This document shows, one piece after another, positions 17,159 through 26,270 of a stretch of DNA of 41,763 bases. The DNA comes from Actinomycetes bacterium (GTDB lineage Bacteria > Actinomycetota > Acidimicrobiia > Acidimicrobiales > Acidimicrobiaceae): contig JAJZFV010000021.1 in the NCBI GenBank assembly GCA_021805205.1, positions 1 to 41,763 on the forward strand, in the 5' to 3' direction. Position 1 is the stretch's first letter, and the number at the start of each line of letters is the position of its first letter. The notes beneath the pieces were generated by a model that was not told where the DNA came from, made no database searches, and was given only the letters and a program-made list of their open reading frames with translations. The position numbers and the translations under genes are program-made.

Positions 17159-18046
17159 TTATCCGAGGTTTAACTGTAGTTTTGCCAACCCTCGAATGGC
17201 TTGAATGATTGCACTGTGGTCCAAGTCGCCACCTCCTGAGAGAGAGACGGCAGTTAAGAGTTGGGTCGCCAGAGCGGTGACGGGAGCACTTACCCCTTTT
17301 TCTTTGGCGTAGTCGAGGGCAATCTTGAGATCCTTTAGGTGTAGGTCAACTTTGAAGCCTGGCTCAAACCTACCCTCTATCATCGACGCCCCCTTGGCCT
17401 CTAAAAGCGCTGAACCCGCTCTTCCGCCACCTAGGGCGGCTAATGCGTCGACGGTTGAAACAGAGTCGTCAAGTAGTAGCAGTGCCTCAGATAGAGCGGC
17501 TAGAGTTCCCGCGACTATAACTTGATTCGCGGCCTTTACCTTGCTGCCCGATCCAGCTCCTCCTAGGTATCTTGGGGTGCCCATCGGGGCAAAGAGGCCT
17601 TGGGCCCGATCGAAGGCTTCCCGGTCGCCCCCTACCATTATCGATAACTTTCCAGCTATAGCACCTACGTCTCCGCCTGAAACAGGCGCGTCGAGCGCTG
17701 CGATTTGATTGCCCTTAGCGATGTTGTAGATCTCCAACGATAGGGACGGATCTTCAGTTGCCATATCGATAAGGATTGTTTCGGGGTCAAGCTGGGCAAT
17801 TAATCCATCTGGCTCGAAGAGTACCTCACGTGTGGATTTGGGAGTAGGCAGCATCGTAACGATGAACTTTGCTCCTTCGGCTAGTTCTCGATACGAGGTC
17901 GCGTGAACAGCGCCCTTGGTTACTAAGCGGTCGATGGGGCCGCGAGATCGCGAGATTACGTGTACGTCAAATCCGGCGGATAATAAATTCTCCGCCATGG
18001 GGGCGCCCATTAGCCCAAGTCCAACAAAACCTACTTTGACATTCAT
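17159..18046 (-). CDS. Beta-hydroxyacid dehydrogenase (3-hydroxyisobutyrate / tartronate semialdehyde reductase family)
   Basis: NAD(P)-dependent oxidoreductase of 295 residues. The Rossmann motif GFVGLGLMG is at the N-terminus, residues 6-14. APVSGGDVGA at about 120-129 is the substrate-binding signature, and the catalytic lysine K171 lies in GSGSKVKAANQ. The family includes 3-hydroxyisobutyrate dehydrogenase and 2-hydroxy-3-oxopropionate reductase; sequence alone does not separate them. The frame is open up to 18160, but ATG 18046 has GGAG six nt upstream and gives a standard family start, so the longer version is rejected. First gene of an operon with the S9 peptidase and divergent from the HxlR regulator, which may control it. 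Confidence 0.9.
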   Translation of the reverse strand: MNVKVGFVGLGLMGAPMAENLLSAGFDVHVISRSRGPIDRLVTKGAVHATSYRELAEGAKFIVTMLPTPKSTREVLFEPDGLIAQLDPETILIDMATEDPSLSLEIYNIAKGNQIAALDAPVSGGDVGAIAGKLSIMVGGDREAFDRAQGLFAPMGTPRYLGGAGSGSKVKAANQVIVAGTLAALSEALLLLDDSVSTVDALAALGGGRAGSALLEAKGASMIEGRFEPGFKVDLHLKDLKIALDYAKEKGVSAPVTALATQLLTAVSLSGGGDLDHSAIIQAIRGLAKLQLNLG

Positions 18047-18234
18047 CGAAAGCTCCAAAGTCCTAAACGCCTGCGAGATGATCCTAGTCAGATTCGCAAT
18101 GAGGTCCTTGAATGGTGATAACAAGTAGTCTATGAGCCAGTCAAATCCCACGATAAGCAATGACTGAGAGTTACCTATTTGCTTTAAAGGTCCGACTTGT
18201 TTGTCACGATAATGTATTGGTGAGATTAGGAGTT

Positions 18235-18286
18235 ATTTGAGACGAAATCGATTTCAAAATCTTCAAAATTGGCCAACTTCTCAAAT
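18235..18286. promoter_or_regulatory. Nested palindromes in the divergent promoter region; candidate HxlR operator
   Basis: The outer repeat is ATTTGAGA (18235-18242) with TCTCAAAT (18279-18286). Inside lies a perfect 12-bp palindrome GAAATCGATTTC (18244-18255). The site lies between the divergent dehydrogenase operon and the HxlR-type regulator. HxlR proteins are dimers that bind palindromic sites near their own genes, so this is a plausible operator. That is inference from position and symmetry. Confidence 0.4.
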
Positions 18287-18388
18287 CGTGAGATGATGTG
18301 ATGACGGGGTTTGTTTTTTCGTGATACGCACGGTACGTCTCCCAATAAAAAACAGCCTGTGAGTATATTCAGAGGAATCTGTTTTGAG

Positions 18389-18976
18389 ATGAAGAAGTGG
18401 TTTGACCCGGAAGAGCACTTTAGGACTGTACGGGATATGGAGGCGTCGTTGTCAGAAGGTGCGAATTTAGATGGAAAAACTGGTATCGCATCAAGCGTTT
18501 CAGAGGTTGTGAATGTCCTTGGAGACACCTGGAGCATTTTGATTATACGAGATGCTTGTATGGGGGTATCTAGATTTGATGACTTTCAGAGACACCTTGG
18601 AGTCGCTCGAAATGTTCTCTCAAATCGAATCAAAAAATTAATTTCGGTTGGAATTTTGGCCCGCGTGGCCTATAGCGAAAAGCCACTTCGATACGAGTAT
18701 CGCCTCACCGAGAAGGGGTCGGAGTTATGGGTGCTAATCGCTGTACTGCGGCAGTGGGGTGATCGCTGGATTGCTCCAGAGGGCAAAGCGCCATTCTCCG
18801 TCAGCCATAAGGGCTGTGGTGGCACCCTAAACGCGAAGGTTGAATGCAATAGCTGTTCCACTGACGTGAAGTTTCTAGATGAGATGGCTTGGAGTTTTGT
18901 CGGTGAGTCTGCGGAAGAAGAGGCCTTTTGGAACTCACGACGTTCCAATGAACTTATCGAAGACTCGACTGATTAG
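18389..18976 (+). CDS. HxlR family transcriptional regulator with a zinc-ribbon-like tail
   Basis: Winged-helix DNA-binding protein, 195 residues from ATG 18389. The HxlR signature is clear: VVNVLGDTWSILIIRDA, then FDDFQRHLGVARNVLSNRIKKL (recognition helix region) and YEYRLTEKG (wing). The C-terminal part HKGCGGTLNAKVECNSC holds three cysteines and a histidine that could bind zinc, as seen in other actinobacterial HxlR proteins. A longer frame starts with TTG at 18311 but has no support; ATG 18389 follows AGAGGAA at 11-nt spacing. It is divergent from the dehydrogenase/peptidase operon. Members often respond to aldehydes or redox stress, but the signal here is unknown. Confidence 0.87.
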   Translation: MKKWFDPEEHFRTVRDMEASLSEGANLDGKTGIASSVSEVVNVLGDTWSILIIRDACMGVSRFDDFQRHLGVARNVLSNRIKKLISVGILARVAYSEKPLRYEYRLTEKGSELWVLIAVLRQWGDRWIAPEGKAPFSVSHKGCGGTLNAKVECNSCSTDVKFLDEMAWSFVGESAEEEAFWNSRRSNELIEDSTD

Positions 18977-19021
18977 CGCGTTCTAGCTGCGTAGCACTTT
19001 CTGCGATGTTTTTCGTCAATT

Positions 19022-19045
19022 GCGATACCCTTGCGGGATTATCGC
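19022..19045. repeat. Stem-loop between the HxlR gene and glgE
   Basis: GCGATACCC (19022-19030) pairs with GGG and TATCGC (to 19045) with a 2-nt bulge. There is no T-run after it. It may act as a terminator of the regulator gene or as a site in the glgE leader. Confidence 0.35.
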
Positions 19046-19119
19046 TGTTCGCTAGAGCTTTGGAAATAGCTTGATCTACAAGTGGCGTCGGTCACTTAGG
19101 TAGGCTAGGGTCGATTTAT

Positions 19120-21129
19120 GTGATTGCTCCTTATGACATCAGGCAAGTTAGCCCAATAACGTACTTTCGACGTGGTTTTATAAAGGCCCACAAGGGCCTA
19201 GTTATTCGATTCGAATTCGACATAGTGGGTGAGCCAAAGGTGCCACTTAGGTCGTTGTTAGCTTTGGTACCTGCTGATCAATTGAATTCCGAAGACCTTG
19301 CTAAATCATTTTTCGATCCATCTTTGGAGCTCTGGCAACTCGAATCCGAAGTCAACGATCGTTACGTGGTCGAAGTAGAGTTTGACAATACTGGCCTCTA
19401 CTACCCAGTTCTTTGTGCGTGGACCGATGAGGTCGATAGATTGATTGGCCTAGCAGCTAAGAAGCGTAGTGTCGGGGATACCTTCGATCTCGAAATCCAA
19501 GATATCGCCACCTATCTCAAAGGACAATTGTTAGATGAGGAGTTGATCAACTTCGCAACCTTCATGCTGGAAAGTAATGAAGAGTCTGTTCTCAATCGCC
19601 GTTTGGCGATTGAAGAATTGATTTCAGTTCTTGAAGGAGGTGAAGATGTTGAGTCGAAGCTGTCGCATCTCTTGGTCGAACAGTCAACTTTTATGGCCCA
19701 CCTTCCCCGAAGGCTATCGCTGTTGACTACCTTCAAATGTCAAGGAGTCTACGTTGAAGATCAACGCTCCGCATTTAGTAGTTGGTACGAGGTATTTCCT
19801 CGCTCGGTAGGCGGCCTCAGGGGCGTAATTGAACTCCTTCCCAAGGTTAGTCGCCTCGGATTTGACACCCTCTACCTTCCTCCGATTCATCCAATTGGCC
19901 ACACCAATAGGAAGGGGCCAAACAATGCAGTCATTGCAGCTGAAGGCGACGTTGGATCGCCCTGGGCCATTGGTTCTAGCTTCGGTGGCCACACTGCTAT
20001 CGAACCATCTATCGGAACTCTTGCTGACTTTGACTACCTAATTGCCCGTGCTAGAGAGGCAAATATTGATGTTGCTTTGGATATAGCGCTTCAATGTTCT
20101 CCCGATCATCCATGGGTTCGCGAGCATCCCGATTGGTTTGTAACTAGAAGTAACGGCGAGATTGCATACGCAGAAAATCCTCCTAAGAAGTATCAAGATA
20201 TCTATCCGATCTACTTCTTCGCCGACGACGATGATCGAGCATTGCAGCAGTGGGCCACGATCTATGAGGTACTGGTTTTTTGGATAGAACGAGGCGTCAG
20301 AACATTTAGGGTCGATAATCCTCACACAAAGCCTCTTTCATTCTGGAGATACGTGGCCAATCGACTCCGAAGGGAATGTCCGGGAGTGGTCATGTTGGCT
20401 GAGGCATTTACGATGCCCAAGTTGATGATCGCCCTTGGAGAGCTTGGATATTCCATGAGCTACTCCTACTTCACTTGGAGAAATTCGAAGTGGGAGCTGA
20501 TCGAATACGGTAAGGAATTGTCATCGGTTGAGTACGCCTCCTCGATGCGGGCGAACTTCTGGCCAAATACACCCGACATTTTGCCTGACAATTTACGCGA
20601 AAAGCCCCTTTCGTCTTTCGCCATCAGGGCTACTTTGGCAGCAACCATGGTTGGATCTTGGGGCATATACTCTGGCTTCGAATTTGGCGAAAACAAGGCG
20701 GTCAAAGAAGATTCCGAGGAGTACCTCGATTCCGAGAAGTACCAGATAGTGGTGAGAGACCACATGCAGAGTGCACCTCTTGAAGGCTTGATATCGCAAT
20801 TAAATGAATTTCGTCGGCGAAACATTGGTGCGATATCGAACGGCTACTCTTTTGTCGAAGTCCCTACCGACTCAGATGCAATCCTCGCCTTTTTGCGGCG
20901 TGACTCCTGTGTAGATCGTGCGATCTTGGTGGTTGTGAATCTGGATCCAAACAATGTCTCTCAATGCATGATGGAACTGTGGCCAATTAGGAGGTCGATG
21001 GCTCTCGACGGTGACTTTGAGGTCTTTGATTACTTTACTGGAGCTCTTTATAGTTGGTCGGGCGATCGAAGCTATATCAGGCTGGATCCGACAGTTCAGC
21101 CGGCACACCTCTTTGAGATTTCCATTTAG
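19120..21129 (+). CDS. glgE: Alpha-1,4-glucan:maltose-1-phosphate maltosyltransferase (GlgE)
   Basis: GH13_3 enzyme that adds maltose units from maltose-1-phosphate to the end of a linear alpha-1,4-glucan. The 669 residues fit the family. The N-terminal region and the linker helices precede the (beta/alpha)8 domain, which begins near FPRSVGGLRGV. The nucleophile is D399 in FRVDNPHTKP and the acid/base is E428 in MLAEAFTMP. The spacing of 29 equals that of Streptomyces GlgE (D394/E423). The start is GTG 19120 with AGGG about 9 nt upstream. It is the first gene of the glgE-treS-mak-glgB order known from actinobacteria. A 180-nt gap to treS may hold a second promoter. Confidence 0.95.
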   Translation: MIAPYDIRQVSPITYFRRGFIKAHKGLVIRFEFDIVGEPKVPLRSLLALVPADQLNSEDLAKSFFDPSLELWQLESEVNDRYVVEVEFDNTGLYYPVLCAWTDEVDRLIGLAAKKRSVGDTFDLEIQDIATYLKGQLLDEELINFATFMLESNEESVLNRRLAIEELISVLEGGEDVESKLSHLLVEQSTFMAHLPRRLSLLTTFKCQGVYVEDQRSAFSSWYEVFPRSVGGLRGVIELLPKVSRLGFDTLYLPPIHPIGHTNRKGPNNAVIAAEGDVGSPWAIGSSFGGHTAIEPSIGTLADFDYLIARAREANIDVALDIALQCSPDHPWVREHPDWFVTRSNGEIAYAENPPKKYQDIYPIYFFADDDDRALQQWATIYEVLVFWIERGVRTFRVDNPHTKPLSFWRYVANRLRRECPGVVMLAEAFTMPKLMIALGELGYSMSYSYFTWRNSKWELIEYGKELSSVEYASSMRANFWPNTPDILPDNLREKPLSSFAIRATLAATMVGSWGIYSGFEFGENKAVKEDSEEYLDSEKYQIVVRDHMQSAPLEGLISQLNEFRRRNIGAISNGYSFVEVPTDSDAILAFLRRDSCVDRAILVVVNLDPNNVSQCMMELWPIRRSMALDGDFEVFDYFTGALYSWSGDRSYIRLDPTVQPAHLFEISI

Positions 21130-21308
21130 TAAGTCGTTGTCGGTGGAAGACTATAAGCAGGCCATAGCGTAATTTCACTAATTTTCAAAAGTACGAATAA
21201 AAGGTCATTCGGAGTCGCTTTTTCCGATCTTTGATCTATAGAATTTCGGCTACGATACCGGCACATTAGTAGCTGGTTAGGTTATTGGTGGCTGGGAGAA
21301 GCGTAAGC

Positions 21309-22964
21309 GTGTCTAACTTTGAGTTATCGGCAGATTGGTACAAGAAGGCGATCTTCTACGAAGTCCTAACAAGAGGCTTCTATGACTCTAACAACGACGG
21401 AACCGGTGATATCCGGGGTCTTATTGAAAAGTTGGACTATCTTGAGTGGCTTGGAATCGACTGCATCTGGCTTCTCCCTTTCTATGAGTCACCACTTCGA
21501 GATGGTGGCTACGATATCAGCGACTTCCTAACGGTTCTTCCGAGCTACGGCTCCGTAGGTGACGTTGAGGAGCTCATTGAAAAGGCTCATAACCGTGACA
21601 TCAAGGTAATTGCCGACTTAGTTATGAATCACACCTCCGATAAGCACCCATGGTTTATCGAATCGGCATCTTCTCGTACTAACGACAAGGCCGACTTTTA
21701 CGTCTGGAACGACGATCAGGATCGGTACAAAGAGGCACGAATTATCTTTGTCGATACCGAGGTATCTAATTGGACCTACCATGAAGGAAGGGGTCAATAC
21801 TATTGGCACCGCTTCTTCTCCCACCAGCCTGACCTCAACTATGACAATCCTGAGGTAGGCCGAGCCATGGTAGACGTATTGCACTTTTGGCTCGAGAAGG
21901 GTCTCGATGGTTTTCGTCTCGATGCAGTGCCATACCTCTTCGAACGAGATGGAACTAACTGCGAGAACCTCGATGAAACCCATGACTTTCTAAAAAAGAT
22001 AAGAACTGAAGTCGACTCTCGTTACACCAACAAGATCCTTCTTGCCGAGGCGAATCAGCTTCCACACGAGGTAGTTGAGTACTTCGGGGATGGCGATGAG
22101 TGTCACATGTCGTTTCACTTTCCGATCATGCCCAAGATGTTCATGTCGGTAAAGAAAGAGTCGGGGGAGCCTCTATTGGAGGCGATAGCCGATACACCTG
22201 CGATCCCCGAGGGGTGCCAGTGGGGTATCTTCCTAAGGAACCACGACGAGTTGACCCTCGAGATGGTAAACGACGAGGAGAGGGACTTCATGTACGCCGA
22301 GTACGCCAAGGACCCTAAGGCTCGAAGAAACGTCGGAATCGGTAGGCGACTTGCTCCCCTGATCGACAACGATCGACGGGTAGCCGAACTCCTTCACATG
22401 CTCCTTCTATCGATGCCCGGCTCTCCGGTTCTCTACTACGGCGATGAGATTTTGATGGGCGACAACCTGTTTTTGGGTGACCGCGACGGGGTGCGCACTC
22501 CCATGCAATGGACTTCAGACCGCAACGGAGGCTTCTCTCGCGCTGACTATAGCGAGATCTACTTGCCGCCACTTATGGATCCGGTCTTTGGCTATCTCCG
22601 AGTTAACGTAGAGTCGTCGATGAAGGATCCGAGCTCATTTTTAAATTGGTTGCGGAAGATGATTTGGCTTCGCCGCAACTACGACGTATTCGGTATGGGA
22701 AGTTTCGACGTCATCCACTCAAACAATAAAGCTACCATTGCCTACGTGCGCCATCTGAGCGAAGATGGGTCGACGGTCGTTTGTGTCTCCAACTTCTCGG
22801 CCCGAACGCAATATACGACTATCGATCTTTCGAAGTTTATAAATGTTCAACCCATCGAGTTTCTTGGAGGCGAGCCGTTCCCAGTAATTTCGGGTGACCC
22901 ATATGCCCTAACACTTGCACCCTATGGGTCGATCTGGTTGGATCTTTCGATCCGTAAGTTCTAG
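21309..22964 (+). CDS. treS: Trehalose synthase / maltose alpha-D-glucosyltransferase
   Basis: GH13 enzyme interconverting trehalose and maltose, and the entry point of the GlgE pathway. From GTG 21309 it has 551 residues. ADWYKKAIFYEVLTRGFYDS starts the barrel, followed by SPLRDGGYDISDF, typical of TreS. The nucleophile is D205 in GFRLDAV, the acid/base E247 in LLAEANQ, and the transition-state aspartate D313 in RNHDEL. The frame also has TTG 21285 and GTG 21288, but GGGAG at 21294-21298 favours GTG 21309. It is not fused to maltokinase, unlike in some bacteria; mak follows after 9 nt. Confidence 0.95.
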   Translation: MSNFELSADWYKKAIFYEVLTRGFYDSNNDGTGDIRGLIEKLDYLEWLGIDCIWLLPFYESPLRDGGYDISDFLTVLPSYGSVGDVEELIEKAHNRDIKVIADLVMNHTSDKHPWFIESASSRTNDKADFYVWNDDQDRYKEARIIFVDTEVSNWTYHEGRGQYYWHRFFSHQPDLNYDNPEVGRAMVDVLHFWLEKGLDGFRLDAVPYLFERDGTNCENLDETHDFLKKIRTEVDSRYTNKILLAEANQLPHEVVEYFGDGDECHMSFHFPIMPKMFMSVKKESGEPLLEAIADTPAIPEGCQWGIFLRNHDELTLEMVNDEERDFMYAEYAKDPKARRNVGIGRRLAPLIDNDRRVAELLHMLLLSMPGSPVLYYGDEILMGDNLFLGDRDGVRTPMQWTSDRNGGFSRADYSEIYLPPLMDPVFGYLRVNVESSMKDPSSFLNWLRKMIWLRRNYDVFGMGSFDVIHSNNKATIAYVRHLSEDGSTVVCVSNFSARTQYTTIDLSKFINVQPIEFLGGEPFPVISGDPYALTLAPYGSIWLDLSIRKF

Positions 22965-22973
22965 GAGGGGTCG

Positions 22974-24293
22974 GTGGCGTCAAATTCGATAGAAGTTGGC
23001 AACTACTTTCTGAATAAATACGCCGTGGTTGATGCCCGCCCCCGGTGGCTACCCAAAGACGCGATACTCGTCTCGGTCGATTCAGATGGTCAAGTTGCCC
23101 AAGTTGGCGCCAATACATTTTTCCCGATGAAACTGATTACAGACGGAGCTATAGCCTTTCGATTCGTAGCAGTCGAGGTAAACGATGGTCAGGCAATTCA
23201 TCTAACGGAACTCTTTGAGACCTCGCCCGTTATCTTTACTTCGTATATGCGAGGAAGATTATTTGAATCGAGGGAGTCAATTTCAATAGGGTTAGATAGG
23301 AATGGTTCAGTTATGACTCCTATCGCCCTAGATCAAACCAACTCCTCCTTTCTCATCGGCGAATCGATCTTTGCTAAGTATTACCGAAAGATCGACCCAT
23401 TTAATCGTGAGGCAAGGTACTACCAGGAGATGAAGCAGTCAGCTGCTGTCACTCCTTACTTTGGTAAGGTTGTTGACTCGGCCGGAAGAATAGAGTCCAT
23501 CCTTACTGGAAGCCTCAAAGATCCAAAGAGCCTATTTCAAGTAACCGTCGATGCTATGAGGGCTGGCGACTGGAACTCGGTCATGGCAAATATCGCTTCT
23601 GCCGGCAAGGCATTGGGAGAGGTTCACTCCGCAATCTCTGAAATTAGCGCTGACTCAGTGGGGTTACTCGATTGGTATGTCGGTAGGTGTTTGGCGCGAG
23701 GGGATGAATTTGACGGTGAGGTAGTCGGGGTAGATTTGGGCCAAACAAAGTATTTCGTGGAAGTTGGAGAGACCTTGAGATCCCTTGGTGGAAACCTTGG
23801 AAACAGCCCATCTCACGGCGATTTTCATCTTGGTCAGTGCTTGATCGAAGGCGGACGTGTCGTCGTCATAGACTTTGAAGGAGAACCAGTTGGTGAGGGG
23901 TTACACCCCTTCGACAGTACCTTTCGCGACATCAGTGGAGGACTTCGTTCTCTTTCGTACCTGGTAGGAGTAGCTATAGCACCTGAGGCGGTGGTCGATC
24001 TATTTGATCGTGTCATTGAAATGCGAAGAGAGTTTTTGCGGGGATATGTCTCTAGTCCAACTGGTGCTGAATTAGTGTTGAGTGAAAGCTGCATGGAAGC
24101 AGTCGCATTCTTTGAATTTGAGAAGGCATGTTACGAACTTCTCTACGAAAAGACCTTTCGCCCAGAGTGGATCGATATTCCAGCTTCATCGGTACGCCAA
24201 GTTGGGGAGGCGCTCAAGGGTCGATCGTCTTGGAACGCTGTCCGAGGAGCCGAAGACCGAGTCGAATCTATCGCAAACTTTTACCGCCGTTAG
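22974..24293 (+). CDS. mak: Maltokinase
   Basis: Phosphorylates maltose with ATP to alpha-maltose-1-phosphate, the donor for GlgE. The 439 residues match actinobacterial Mak/Pep2. The kinase fold resembles aminoglycoside phosphotransferases: the catalytic loop is HGDFHLGQCL, with H281 and D283, and the metal-binding aspartate is D300 in VIDFEGEP. The N-terminal cap domain precedes residue 150 and the C-terminal helices end in the basic FYRR. GTG 22974 is preceded by TAGGAGGGG, which overlaps the treS stop, a strong ribosome site that ties its translation to treS. Confidence 0.93.
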   Translation: MASNSIEVGNYFLNKYAVVDARPRWLPKDAILVSVDSDGQVAQVGANTFFPMKLITDGAIAFRFVAVEVNDGQAIHLTELFETSPVIFTSYMRGRLFESRESISIGLDRNGSVMTPIALDQTNSSFLIGESIFAKYYRKIDPFNREARYYQEMKQSAAVTPYFGKVVDSAGRIESILTGSLKDPKSLFQVTVDAMRAGDWNSVMANIASAGKALGEVHSAISEISADSVGLLDWYVGRCLARGDEFDGEVVGVDLGQTKYFVEVGETLRSLGGNLGNSPSHGDFHLGQCLIEGGRVVVIDFEGEPVGEGLHPFDSTFRDISGGLRSLSYLVGVAIAPEAVVDLFDRVIEMRREFLRGYVSSPTGAELVLSESCMEAVAFFEFEKACYELLYEKTFRPEWIDIPASSVRQVGEALKGRSSWNAVRGAEDRVESIANFYRR

Positions 24294-24336
24294 TACGGGC
24301 TCAAAGCGTACTTGAAGAACTTTAGGGGGACCACAA

Positions 24337-26235
24337 ATGGCAGAAATTAAAGTCTTGGGTGAGTTGGATGTATACCTATTCGCCGAGGGTCGTCATCCTC
24401 GGATTTTTGACTTTATGGGGTCTCACGCTGGGTATCTCGGAGATCGTTTTGGAACCTATTTTGCAGTTTGGGCACCTCGGGCATTGACAGTGGCCGTTAT
24501 TGGCGACATGAATGGCTGGGATCCTAATATTGCGTACCACCTCAATAAATTCGGTGACTCGGGTATCTGGCATGGTTTCATGGAAGGTTGTGGACCAGGT
24601 CTTCGCTACAAGTACCGGATTGAGGTTAGTTTTTCTAACTTCGTAGAGCGCTCCGACCCATTCGCTCGGCAGGCAGCCAATCCTCCTAGTGGTGGCTCGA
24701 TTGTGGCCTTTGATGACCAGTATCAATTTACAGATACCAAGTGGCTCGACGATAGGGCCTCTTGGTATGGACGTCTTCCAATGTCTATCTACGAAGTCCA
24801 TCTCGGCTCCTTCGTACGTGACCCGGCAAATCCGGAGCGAATACTTAGCTATGACGAGATCGGTGACGCACTGATTCCTCACGTTGTAAAACTTGGATTT
24901 ACCCATATAGAACTGATGCCGATCAATGAGCACCCTTTCTACGGCTCGTGGGGATATCAGACCACTTCAATGTACGCTCCGACGGTTCGATATGGATCCC
25001 GCGATCAACTGCGAAAGTTTGTAGATCGTTGTCATAACCACGGAATTGGTGTGATTTGCGATTGGGTACCGGCGCACTTTCCTAAAGATGAATTTGCCTT
25101 AGCTAACTTCGATGGAGGACCACTTTTCGAAAAAGAGGATCCCAGAATGGCGAACCACGGGGATTGGGGAACTCTGGTGTATAACTACGCATCACCCCAC
25201 GTGCGTAACTTTCTCATTGGATCGGCCCTCTGTCTGATGGAGGACTTTCACTTTGATGCGCTGCGGGTGGACGCGGTAGCGTCGATGCTCTATCTGGACT
25301 ACAGCCGTGGCGAGTGGATTCCAAATAAGTACGGTGGAAATGAAGATTTAGAGGCTATTGACTTCATGAAGGCGATGAACGAAGCGATTCATCAGGCGGG
25401 CGGTACCACCATAGCTGAAGAGTCGACCGCCTTTCCTAGAGTTTCGCAACCGACCTACGACGGTGGTCTTGGCTTTGGCTTCAAGTGGAATATGGGATGG
25501 ATGCACGACACCCTTTCCTATCTGAGTCGCGATCCGATGTACCGAAGTTACCATCACGGTGAGATCACCTTTGGATTCCACTACGGATTTTCCGAGCACT
25601 TCATATTGCCACTCTCTCACGATGAGGTGGTCCACGGCAAGGGATCCCTCTATAGAAAATTCGCCGGCAATCACTTTGATAAAATATCAACTGTCAGAGG
25701 CCTCTTTGCCTGGATGTGGGCTCACCCTGGCAAGAAGATGATCTTTATGGGTAACGAATTTGCTCAAGTCGATGAGTGGAACCACGATCGAAGTCTGGAC
25801 TGGCATCTGCTTGAATCGCCACTGCACCATGGCGTAGTGGCGTTAGTGTCGCGTCTTAATGACCTTTATAAGAGCCTTCCGGAGCTCTTTGAAACCGACA
25901 TTGATCCATCTGCTTTTATGTGGATTAGAGGAAGTGACGCAAACCGCAACCTGTTCATTACGATGCGTAAGTTGGCCTCCGACAGCGATATTGGAGTGAT
26001 AATTGTCGCTAACTTCTCAGGCTGGAAGTACGAGCGTCTTGAGGTTGGGGTTCCAAAGGCGGGTCAATACCGCGAGTTAATAAATAGTGATTCACTAGAT
26101 TTCTCTGGCGGGGGAGTCGTGAATGATTCGATCATCAAGAGCGAAGCGGGTGAGTGCGATGGCTTTGCCAATCGTATTTCGATATCAATTGCGGCAAATT
26201 CGGTGGCTTGGTTCAGATATGTTACCGAGAAATAG
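24337..26235 (+). CDS. glgB: 1,4-alpha-glucan branching enzyme
   Basis: Cuts an alpha-1,4 chain and re-attaches it by an alpha-1,6 bond, so that GlgE can extend new ends. The protein has 632 residues, shorter than the 700-plus of many GlgB proteins because the extra N-terminal domain is missing. A CBM48-like domain (FAVWAPRALTVAVIGDMNGW) is near residues 43-62. Catalytic residues are D312 in ALRVDAVASML, E361 in TIAEESTAFP and D429 in LPLSHDEVVHG. ATG 24337 follows AGGGGGA. It is the last gene of the glgE-treS-mak-glgB cluster, 43 nt after mak. Confidence 0.95.
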   Translation: MAEIKVLGELDVYLFAEGRHPRIFDFMGSHAGYLGDRFGTYFAVWAPRALTVAVIGDMNGWDPNIAYHLNKFGDSGIWHGFMEGCGPGLRYKYRIEVSFSNFVERSDPFARQAANPPSGGSIVAFDDQYQFTDTKWLDDRASWYGRLPMSIYEVHLGSFVRDPANPERILSYDEIGDALIPHVVKLGFTHIELMPINEHPFYGSWGYQTTSMYAPTVRYGSRDQLRKFVDRCHNHGIGVICDWVPAHFPKDEFALANFDGGPLFEKEDPRMANHGDWGTLVYNYASPHVRNFLIGSALCLMEDFHFDALRVDAVASMLYLDYSRGEWIPNKYGGNEDLEAIDFMKAMNEAIHQAGGTTIAEESTAFPRVSQPTYDGGLGFGFKWNMGWMHDTLSYLSRDPMYRSYHHGEITFGFHYGFSEHFILPLSHDEVVHGKGSLYRKFAGNHFDKISTVRGLFAWMWAHPGKKMIFMGNEFAQVDEWNHDRSLDWHLLESPLHHGVVALVSRLNDLYKSLPELFETDIDPSAFMWIRGSDANRNLFITMRKLASDSDIGVIIVANFSGWKYERLEVGVPKAGQYRELINSDSLDFSGGGVVNDSIIKSEAGECDGFANRISISIAANSVAWFRYVTEK

Positions 26236-26237
26236 CA

Positions 26238-26264
26238 TCGACACCTTAAATTTGCTGCTACTTT
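26238..26264 (+). promoter_or_regulatory. Candidate promoter for a leaderless mscL mRNA
   Basis: TACTTT (26259-26264) fits a TANNNT -10 box and ends 6 nt before the mscL ATG, so transcription could start at the ATG. TCGACA (26238-26243) resembles a -35 box with a short 15-nt spacer. No ribosome site is seen before the ATG. This is by eye only. Confidence 0.3.
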
Positions 26265-26270
26265 GAATGG

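Noticed and set aside
18047..18160. 38-residue N-terminal extension of the beta-hydroxyacid dehydrogenase
   Set aside because: ATG 18046 has a GGAG site and starts right before the Rossmann motif, as in the family.
24376..24933. 185-codon minus-strand frame inside glgB
   Set aside because: Antisense shadow of glgB, whose catalytic motifs are intact.
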